Below, in pieces: positions 56,337 through 64,000 of a stretch of DNA of 64,000 nt. Positions within the stretch are counted from its first letter, which is position 1. Every line of letters begins with the position of its first letter. Location of the stretch: the NCBI GenBank assembly GCA_947184155.2, contig CAMXCT020001550.1, forward strand, positions 69,501 through 133,500. The letters are read 5' to 3'. A program made the position numbers and the translations under genes. The notes beneath the pieces are model-generated. The model was given only the letters and a program-made list of their open reading frames with translations. It searched no databases and was not told where the DNA came from. Origin of the DNA: Cladocopium goreaui. Lineage: Eukaryota; Sar; Dinophyceae; Suessiales; Symbiodiniaceae.

Positions 56337-56832
56337 AACGGCCAGATAGAATGCCAGAAGATATGCCAGATAGAATGCCAGAAGATTTGCCAGAAAATAT
56401 GCCAGAAGATATGCCAGATAGAATGCCAGAAGATATGCCAGATAGAATACCAGAAGATATGCCAGATAGAATGCCAGAAGATTTGCCAGAAAATATGCCA
56501 GAAGATATGCCAGATAGAATGCCAGATAGAATGCCAGAAGATATGCCAGATAGAATACCAGAAGATATGTCAGATAGAATGCCAGAAGATATGCCAGATA
56601 AAATGCCATGAGATATGCCAGATAGAATGCCAGAAATGCCAGAAGGTATGCCAGATAGAATGCCAGAAGGTATGCCAGATAGAATGCCAGATAAAATATC
56701 AGATAGAATCCCAGAAGATTTGCCAGATAATATGCCAGAAGATATGCCAGATAGAATGCCAGATAGAATGCCAGATAGAATGCCAGATAGAATGCCAGAA
56801 GATATGCCAGAACATATGCCAGAAGATATTGA
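56337..56832 (+). repeat. minisatellite with 12-bp register (GATATGCCAGA / GATAGAATGCCA)
   Basis: About forty 12-bp units (GATAGAATGCCA, GAAGATATGCCA, GATTTGCCAGAA). Because the unit is a multiple of three, several frames stay open on both strands (Met-Pro-Asp-Arg, Cys-Gln-Ile and antisense Ile-Ser-Gly repeats). It follows the last type II exon and is more likely non-coding than a real protein. Confidence 0.9.
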
Positions 56833-57097
56833 AAGGGGAACCAAGTTACTTGCAGAATGCCCCAAAATTAAAACTTAGCGTTTACAAAATATTTGTGACC
56901 CCTCAAGGAACAACAACCATTTTGCCCTGTGGGTTATGTGCTTTTGATTTTCAAATCCAGTATGAATGAGGTCATATTAAATTGTGCTAATAGGATCTCC
57001 ATCTAAGTACCACCACTTTACAATTTTGGGGTAATCAAAAAACAATCGCAGCTCCACAAAGAAGTCGATGGGCATAGGTCTCCATTGTGTTCTCAAG

Positions 57098-57340
57098 TTC
57101 ACCGACTTGCCAGTCCCAGTGGGCCCCAGGACGGCCCCGATGTTACACTGGGGCAAGCAATCCATATTCAGACGGCAGATCTGTTGGTGCAGTTTTCCCG
57201 TAAACGCCTAGTCGAACGCCTTGAACGCCTCTGTGGTAAGGCAAGGGTCACTTTCACTGGGCTCTGCAACCACCACCATCTGGGGTCGGTAATCACGACA
57301 AGGCTGTCGTGTATCCTCAAATTCCTTCCAAAGGATTGCA
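57098..57340 (-). CDS. possible exon pair with a Walker A (P-loop) motif
   Basis: On the minus strand CNIGAVLGPTGTGKS fits a hydrophobic strand followed by GxxGxGKS, and the exon-like frame is cut just after the Ser codon by GTGAAC, a usable donor. Upstream on the same strand is RPQMVVVAEPSESDPCLTTE (57340-57215), separated by one in-frame stop. No partner exon with Walker B was found. An antisense gene fragment or chance are both possible. Confidence 0.3.
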
Positions 57341-57539
57341 GCCAGCATTTTGTAGACCAAATTGATCAGCCAGAATGCAATTCCACAATCTAGATTTAGG
57401 AAGCCTGCCAATCTCAGACAGTCAATTGATATATCATTATTACAAGATCAAGATATGAGCCCAAAGTCTATGATTTCCAATTTAGAACCTTCAAAGTTCC
57501 CCATTCTAATTCAAAAAATGACCACTTGGCTTCAACTGG

Positions 57540-57655
57540 CCCTGAACCCCCAGTGTGCGTGCCAGATTTGCCAGATTCAGGTGAAGAGAGCCAGCGCTTG
57601 GTGCAAAGCCGGCCTGCCAAAGCTGCGCAAATTCATTTGCAAATGCAAGAAAAAC
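57540..57655 (+). CDS. possible exon between the type II and type I plus genes
   Basis: Two plus frames are open up to a GTATTC donor at 57659. One gives STGPEPPVCVPDLPDSGEES..., the other a Cys-rich peptide (NPQCACQICQIQ). Base composition is exon-like, but the frame is undecided. Confidence 0.3.
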
Positions 57656-58285
57656 AAGGTATTCTAAAAATACCAAAATTCAAGACTCCAGTGCCCCAAC
57701 CAATGAATACTGGGCTTCAAACTGGAGACGTACCATATAGAAAAAACAGGGAATGCAGGAGTGGATGGGGCCCCATTATCATTGTCAAGATTTTAATTGA
57801 TCCGGGATAGTCAGACCTCCATGAAATAGATTTTTACCTTATGTACATGTGAATTTTAGGGATTCCTGGGGATCACCATAACCCATATATTGTGTTTTTA
57901 TATGTTTTTTAATGTTTTTTATCATAGCAGTCATAGTGAGTATTGTTCCATATAAGATTTGGGAACCATAGGTGGTCAGTTTGGCCCTAATTGTTACTTT
58001 CTTCGGTGGGAGACCGTCTACTCTGCAAGCCTGTCAGTATCCGAGCCTGGTGGCAAGCTTTGGCAGCAGTCTGCGGAAGCCACTGGCCTGTCTGGGCTGG
58101 GTTTAGATGGTGCATGTCACCCCTTATCTCAAACCCAAAGGTGTCAGGGGAAATTTTGATCAACTAAAACCCACTATCACCAAACACCTGGGAATAATGA
58201 TTGATCAATCCAAGGTTTTTGGAATGAACTGGGGGGTGGACCTTTGCCTGTTTAGGGATTCTAGAGGGTCAAGAGAATCATCTGC

Positions 58286-58515
58286 GTGAAGTAGCGTGAA
58301 ATGCCCGTGAAGTTTGCGTGAAATACCATGTTTAACCGTGAAATACTATGTTTAACCGTGATTTGGTAGGGGTCCACCAAAAGAATCTAGTTTATTATTT
58401 TTTTGGTTGGGACCCTACAAAACTATCCGCGTGAAGTAGCGTGAAGTACCCGTGAAGTTTGCGTGAAATACCATGTTTAACCGTGAAATACTATGTTTAA
58501 CCGTGATTTGGGGAC
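58286..58515 (+). repeat. CGTGAAATAC repeat, two tandem plus copies
   Basis: An 85-90 bp unit (GTGAAGTAGCGTGAA, CCCGTGAAGTTTGCGTGAAA, ACCGTGAAATACTATGTTT) is present at about 58286-58372 and 58427-58515 with very few differences. It is related to 31255-31326 on the other strand. Confidence 0.85.
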
Positions 58516-59251
58516 CCCCTGGGGATAGCATTTTTTTGTCCCATTTTTTCACACATATAAGGGTACTATAGTTACTTATTGGGTTCAATGGGTTTTATTC
58601 CCTGAAATTAATACATAATTAGAATTGTGAAGAAACCTACTGGTCAAATCCCAACTTATCCCCTGAGATTGCCCCAAGTCAAGAGCTCCCTGGATAGATC
58701 TGGATAGAAATTTCCGGGTAAAACACATATCTGGGGTCAGTGGTGCTGGATTGCTGCCCGTTTGGTACCACATTCCTCGCTTTCAACTGGAGAAATTGTG
58801 GGTTTAGCGAAATAAATGCTCCCAAAAAAGGGTTGACAGGTTTGCACATGTAAAAAATACATACAAAAATCTTAAAGAACAAATGATTCAACCCTTTTTT
58901 GCTTATTGTTGCCTCGTTTACTCAAGAGTATGCCACAATGTTGAATTTCAGGCACAACTTGTGAAGTGTTGGCTTTGCAAAATTGGAAATTCAATTTGAA
59001 ACTGATCCGTGTGTTTGACCTTCTAAAGATCTGCAGCCCATTTTGTGGACAGGGAGGTTACCTCTCCTTAGGTTTCGACAACATGTCGAGCACGGAGGGT
59101 GATCTCTCAAGGTTTTTGTAAAAAGCTAAGCTTAGGAGCAATAGGGTAAAGGATCTCATGGATGGAGACAATGTCCCCTTTGATCGGCGCCCTACGTTGA
59201 CACTGGGACAGTGGAGCTGGCCAATTTTAAAATACACTTGGCATTTAAGGA

Positions 59252-62200
59252 ATGACAAAGACACCGGCCAGGACAGATGCAGACGAAGCTGACACACCGA
59301 TGGAACCACCAGAGTCTTCACCCCCACCAAAGCCTTCACCAGGTTGGGGATTGGGACCAGCAGAACCAAAATTAATAGTTTTATTTTTGGTAGGAAAAAC
59401 AATAGTTGAATTTCTAAATGTGTAAGTGTGATTCTTTGGGATGTTACCACTTCAACACATGCAGTTTCCATTTGTTCGAAAGGATTCCAAAAGTATATCA
59501 CCTGCTGCTCCAGGTCCTGAAGGCTCAAAGAAAAGGAAGGTTGTGGTCAGGAAGGTTCTCAAGCGAATCAAGAAGAAGTCAGAATCAGAGCAAAGCACCC
59601 CAACCCCAAGCACCAATGACAACAGCACCAATGACAACACAGACACGGTTTCGGTGGCTAGCAGCGAAGCTGCACAAAGTTTGTGGGACGCGGGTGGCTA
59701 CAGCCAATGGCGGGAAGAGGCTTGGGCAGAACCCCAATGGGAAAAGTGGGCATGGCCACCATACCCTGGCTGGAAGCCATCCTACTGGCAGCAAGCTTAC
59801 TGGGAACCTGGGAATATGTACAAAACACCTGAGCAACCCACCAAGACTCGAGATCAGACAGACACCAGTGACACCAGGTCGACTCTTCTGACCAGGGGTT
59901 CAACAGATGATCTAGGATCCATCCAGGATCAGCTTCAAAGGTGCAACTCTGGGGACCAGGCATCCTTCCAATACAGGTTGGACGAAGCAGCACTGGAACA
60001 ACATGGGCCGAAAGGAAATAACACTCAGAAGTTTCAGGACTGCCGTTTTTAACTGGGAGAAACTGGAACAGCCAAACCAAGCACATCAAAGAATTGATTT
60101 ACATATTTTTGCATCGAACCCAAACTGTGAATGTTCCTTCAAGTTGGGTGTGCATCCAAAATGAAAACCAAAAAGCCAAAGACACATCATGATGCAATAT
60201 ATTTTTGATTATTTTTGATCCATTGGCTAACCCGAGCTGGTTTTGAAACCCAGGTTTAAAAGTGTCATCCATGTTAAAACTATTCCACCCCACTCCCATC
60301 CCAGCACGCAGAGTGTGAGGATGGGAACACCGATGGTGCAAGAAAGGCAGAAGAGGCAAAGAAGGCAGAAGAGGCCAAGGCAGATGATGCACAGAAGGCA
60401 GAGGAGGCAAAGAAGGCAGAAGAGGCCAAGGCAGATGATGCACAGAAGGCAGAGCAGGCAAAGAAGGCAGAAGAGGCAAATAAGGCAGAAGAGGGACAGG
60501 AAGAAGATGTGGCAAAGAAGGCAGATGAGGCAAAGAAGGCAGAGGATACAAAGAAGGCAGAAGAGGCGAAGAAGGCAACCGAGGCCAAGAAGGAAGGAGC
60601 AAAGGAAGAAGACACAAAGAAGGGAGAAGAGGCAAAGGGTGATGCACAGAAGGCAGAAGATGAAAAAAAGGCAGAAGAGGCCAAAAAGGCAGAAGAGGAA
60701 AAGAAAGAAGACCATAAGAAGAAGGCAGAAGGTGCTTCGCCAGAGGGATCGACTGAGACCGGAGGACAAGCTGCGAAGGAGACTGGGGTGTGGTATGGAT
60801 GAGGAAGACAAACTACTGTAAATCTATGGGGAAGACAAACTACTTTAAATCTCAGGGATGCTGATCAAATTCAAAACCAGAAATGCTGCTCAAATTCGAC
60901 ACTAGGACAAAAAACAGGAGAAGGAAGATGCCGAAAAAGAACGAAAGCGTTTAGATGCCCATGCAAGATACATGCGGTACTACCGCAACATCCGAAGCCA
61001 GACCCTTATTTGTCAAACACCATCAACTAAGACTTCAACTGTGCTAATGTGAACCGGCATTGTTTTTTTGGGTTTACCTCTTTGGCCTAGATCCTGCAAC
61101 TCCGATCGAGCTGAGAAAGATGGCCGCCGAGGCAAAAGGCAGCCACTTTTATGCAACCAGCTACTTTAAAGATCAGCCATCTATTTAATTACAGTAGTTA
61201 GCCATTTGAACACACTTTGGATAATTGATCAACCAAGGCAAAAGCCTCAACTCAGTGTTGTACGATGCATGGGCTGCTTGCTCAGAGGGTGACTGGAACC
61301 AGTCACGTTTTTATCTGAAGATCAGAGAAAGGCATTCCACCAAAAAGCGTGGGGTGAGGAGGTGGCTGACTTTTGCTGAACTTTGTACCCGGTTTGGGCA
61401 GGAGTTGGCAGAGCAAGTCAAAAACCGAAAGTTGTATGACCAAGAGTTGCTAAAGAAGGAGGTACGACGACACCCGGAGTTGCCAGACTCCGCGGAGCGA
61501 TTTGTTTTAGCCATTGATCATTTGTTCATCCATCTCATTTCTGATGGACTTGGAAATTGGAAAGAAGAATAACACAGAACCCTTTATATTTTAAACAATA
61601 CATCAGTACTGTTTAGATTCCAAACGGGGAATGCTACCAGGAGCTTATGCAATTCTTGACGTTGGTGGACGACACGGAAGAAGAAGAAGCCGAAGAATCG
61701 ATCGACCGTTTGTTTTCCTGCTTGGATTCGTCAGATTCGTCGTCGTCTGAGTCATCGTCTGATGACAAGCCCAAAAAGTCGAAGAAAAAGTCCAAGAAAA
61801 GTAAGGATGACGAAAAGGAATCCAAGCCGGCAAAGAAGGTTGGCCATTTTGTTTTTCTTATGTAGTCAACACAGCTTACTCTTCGAACTTTACAACCCTT
61901 TGCAAACAGGAAAAAAAGTCCAAAAAGAAGAAAACAGAAAACAAGAAAAAGGAAAAGAAGAGCAAGAAGGACGAGCAGCCTGATGAGACAAAGACAGCTG
62001 AAAAAAAAATGTTGAAAGATGCAAAGAAGGAGCCAATACTTGTTTCAATATTTTGCAGATAGTTTGGGTTTACATTAGGTTGAAATATTTTTGATTGGTT
62101 CCTTTCCACCAGGCAGTTGCTGATGCCAGTAACAAGCTCAAGTGGGCTATTGGCTTGATGCCGGGCTTGGACACCATGTCTGGGGCCAAGTTGTGCCCCA

Positions 62201-62809
62201 AGCAAATCCACAAACTTACTGGGTTTCTTTTAGTGATGCACTTTCATTTATTCACTATGAATCCTTTTGAAGGCATTTTGGCAGTTTTTAAAGGTGTCTG
62301 CTTCAGTGGGGGTTGTGTATCTAAACTGCAGCAGCAAAGCAAGCAGTTTCAAAGACAATCCAAAATCCTTTCCAACCTGCATCGGACTAAGGGCTGAGAA
62401 GTATGCGCAGTCGGTACGGGAGGATGTCGAGGAAAAGAAGCATGACCTTGAGGCAGTACCTGCTTTCCATCAGTCAAACACTAATGAAGGAGGCAAAGTG
62501 TACCTGTATCTACTTTGGTTAGTTTTCTGCTTTTTGGCTTCTTTTTTGAGGCAAAGCGTACTGATCTCCAGAAGGCCATCGACGAAGGGAAGGCCAGCTT
62601 TAGACTTTAGACCAGTGTAGACCAGTAGCAGCACATAGCTATTAGCATTCTTTAGTTGATCTGACCCTCTTCAATATTTATTCAAAATCTGCTTTCTGAT
62701 GCTTCCTGACCAGGTCGTGCAGGAGATGATTGTGCAGTGTGATGTTGCCAGAAAGGCTTTGGAGGTTGCGTGTGAGCCGCTCAAGTCAAAGAAAACCAAA
62801 AAGAACTGA
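59252..62809 (+). CDS. type I KAE-repeat gene, plus-strand copy (about 11 exons)
   Basis: Exons: 59252-59342 (starts MTKTPARTDADEAD, donor GTTGGG); 59514 to about 60050; 60310 to about 60787 (KAE); 60918 to about 61000 (HARYMRYYRNIR); 61238 to about 61505; 61641-61838; 61910 to about 62025; 62113 to about 62195; 62392-62455; 62551 to about 62596; 62714-62809. Order and peptides match the minus gene at 31.1-27.0 kb. The last exon is 96 nt in both and ends EPLKSKKTKKN versus EPLKAKKSKKA. Several donors here are not GT (e.g. after 61505 and 62596), as allowed in dinoflagellates or a sign of decay. Function unknown; basic C-terminus and Ser-rich acidic exon suggest a nuclear or RNA-linked role (inference). 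Confidence 0.72.
59514..60050 (+). CDS. type I plus gene: basic and Trp/Pro/Tyr-rich exon
   Basis: After a CTCCAG acceptor: KKRKVVVRKVLKRIKKKSES, homologous to KRRVVKRVKKVRK in the minus copy. Ser/Thr/Asn linkers follow, then an aromatic block (WEKWAWPPYPGWKPSYWQQA) with about ten Trp in 50 residues, absent from the minus copy. STDDLGSIQDQLQRCNSGDQ follows, matching STSDFSD...LHRCSTGEQ. The Trp-rich insert is the main difference between the copies. Confidence 0.65.
60310..60787 (+). CDS. type I plus gene: KAE-repeat exon
   Basis: About 155 residues of AKKAEEAKKAEEAKADDAQ repeats ending GGQAAKETG before a GTGTGG donor. Shorter than the about 170-residue array of the minus copy. All other long frames across it are antisense or shifted artefacts. 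Confidence 0.75.
61238..61505 (+). CDS. type I plus gene: conserved DAW-HPELP exon
   Basis: KSLNSVLYDAWAACSEGDW, RFYLKIRERHSTKKRGVRRW and RRHPELPDSAE align with 28445-28179. The frame stays open to 61572, but the homology ends at about 61505, so a non-GT donor is likely there. Confidence 0.72.
61641..61838 (+). CDS. type I plus gene: acidic-Ser-Lys exon
   Basis: 66 residues: FLTLVDDTEEEEAEESIDRL, FSCLDSSDSSSSESSSDDKP, then Lys-rich (KKSKKKSKKSKDDEKESK), ending at AAG-GTTGGC. The counterpart is 28095-27892 (LCLVEDAEDTEVCEEIERLF). Ser-Asp/Glu runs are typical casein-kinase-2 target composition. Confidence 0.75.
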
Positions 62810-63387
62810 TGCGGACCAACTAGAAAAATGTTCCTATGCTAGAGCTGTTGTGGCAATGGCACGTTACTTTGCCAACCCTGGTGTCACATAGGAATGTGGT
62901 TACTGATGAGCTAATTGAACCAAACAACTCCTGTAACTTGAAACTCTGTGGTTGGGTTTGTGACTCGGGTGCCAGCTGCACTTTTAGCTTTGAAATTTGT
63001 GACGTTTGAACTACAAATGTCACCGGGGATTATAGCAACCATCTACTGTTGCTAGGGTTCATGTCATGTTGAACCTGTGCGAAGATCTCAGGTGCCCCTG
63101 TCTCGAGCAGTGCAGTGCCACCCAACAGAATAATGTGTTTGTCGGTATATGTTTTTCGTGTAACATGCCTCCAAATCTCCCATCAACTATTTGTGCATTT
63201 TTTGGGTGGAGAATGATATCGAATGCTGCAGCATCTACAGGGAGCCGGTTTGAGCATGACCTCGTTAGTTTGACACATCGGCCCAGCAGAAATAAAATGA
63301 GAACTGCCTTATGCTGTATATCGGTTCAGTGTGCATCCATTTTTGGGGAATTGAGATGTTTGTCTATAGTTTCAAAACCCCTCGCAG

Positions 63388-63745
63388 GTGACAGTTCCGA
63401 TGATGATGCTGACAATGATGGCACTGGGCCTTTAGAGAAGGACATCTCTGAAAGACTTGCTTCCGGAGCTCCTTGCCAACATCTAATTGACTCTATATAA
63501 ACTCCCATTCTACATTCATTGACCCCTAAGGGTGCCAATATTTTGAAATCCTCAAATATCCACCAGGTAAAAGTCCCAACATGTGGTTTTGCTCAATATC
63601 CCTTCTTGATTCGATTGATAAAATTTACATTACATATCATCCCCATGCCCAGGTTGGCAGTGCACGAGGAGCGCTAGGTAGTGCCAAAGCTACATATGCC
63701 GATGCTTGGCACATGGGGGTCGGATTCTGTGGCAAGGGGTCCTAA
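63388..63745 (+). CDS. 3' exons of another plus-strand gene
   Basis: 63388-63500 reads DSSDDDADNDGTGPLEKDIS...PCQHLIDS after a CTCGCAG acceptor. 63654-63745 reads VGSARGALGSAKATYADAWH...GFCGKGS and a TAA after a GCCCAG acceptor. The two may be consecutive exons, or alternative ends, since the first also runs into a TAA. No family recognised. Confidence 0.35.
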
Positions 63746-63775
63746 TAAAGAATCTGAAATCTAGAATCAGACTAA

Positions 63776-63892
63776 TAGTTCCTTTGGAGGGATTGGACAG
63801 TTTGGGTGATGGTTTTGGGAATCTGAAATCTATATAGACTATTTCGTAAAGTAAACCATCATCCAAACTATCCAATCCCTCCAAAGGAACTA
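63776..63892. mobile_element. MITE-like inverted repeat with 40-bp arms
   Basis: Arms 63776-63815 and 63853-63892 (starting TAGTTCCTTTGGAGGGATTG) match with two mismatches in 40, around a 37-bp loop. 117 bp, non-coding. It could fold as a foldback element in RNA. Confidence 0.85.
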
Positions 63893-64000
63893 CTTCACCA
63901 ATAACCGGATTTATAGGGTTATACAATACCAATATACTTGAACCGGTCCACTGCTAAACCAATAAAAAATGTATTTTTTTGGGATGGTACCCCAATATAT

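Noticed and set aside
56313..56969. ORFs with Met-Pro-Asp-Arg, Cys-Gln-Ile or Ile-Ser-Gly repeats
   Set aside because: Open only because of the 12-bp minisatellite; several frames on both strands are equally open.
1..64000. Dinoflagellate spliced-leader sequence or trans-splicing relic (CCATTTTGGCTCAAG)
   Set aside because: No full match was found when reading both strands; partial matches are at chance level.

Overview
Nuclear DNA of a dinoflagellate, most likely a Symbiodiniaceae or Polarella relative (genus not resolvable). The basis is: Ty1/copia elements with dinoflagellate-style integrase and RNase H motifs; genes cut into many short exons with GT-AG and possibly GA/GC donors; Lys/Glu/Ala-repeat proteins; and two protein families I remember as very abundant in dinoflagellate genomes. 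No bacterial operons, rRNA, tRNA or CRISPR arrays were seen.

Left third (1-17.96 kb): a nested retrotransposon inside a dispersed repeat. Element A (810-17350, minus strand) is an old copia element with 126-bp LTRs, a GTATT target duplication and a Met-tRNA-like primer site. It carries two internal inversions, frameshifts, stops and a mutated protease motif. Element B (7067-15390, minus strand, 220/221-bp LTRs, CATTT target duplication) later inserted into A's gag. LTR divergence (11/126 in A; one substitution and one indel in B) agrees with that order. B has extra ORFs before gag and a membrane-anchored extension after RNase H.

Middle (17.96-27 kb): G-rich tandem repeats and a GAT microsatellite; a four-exon gene for a 219-residue single-pass membrane protein that can be assembled exactly (21112-19282, minus); and a degenerate-looking multi-exon copy of a high-copy dinoflagellate protein family (26.3-22.7 kb, minus).

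Right (27-63 kb): the main discovery. Two different multi-exon genes are present twice, in opposite orientation around a centre near 44.9 kb. Type II (39.6-31.9 kb minus; 49.7-56.3 kb plus) encodes a charged exon with KAE repeats, an AT-hook or G/K/R-rich basic tract, and an exon series with DVFSG, GPPC and EQP motifs in the order of a C5-methyltransferase-like Rossmann fold. Type I (31.1-27.0 kb minus; 59.25-62.8 kb plus) encodes a KAE-repeat protein followed by a conserved C-terminal module and a basic tail. Order and relative orientation (type II, then type I downstream) are the same in both arms. Several exon lengths are identical (140 nt for the EQP exon, 96 nt for the type I last exon), though the DNA has diverged. 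A 10-kb AT-rich spacer between the arms holds MITE-like elements and a set of GC-rich minus-strand exons of an unknown gene. The right end begins another plus-strand gene. Most exon edges were read by eye from splice-like sites and paralogue alignment and need transcript data.
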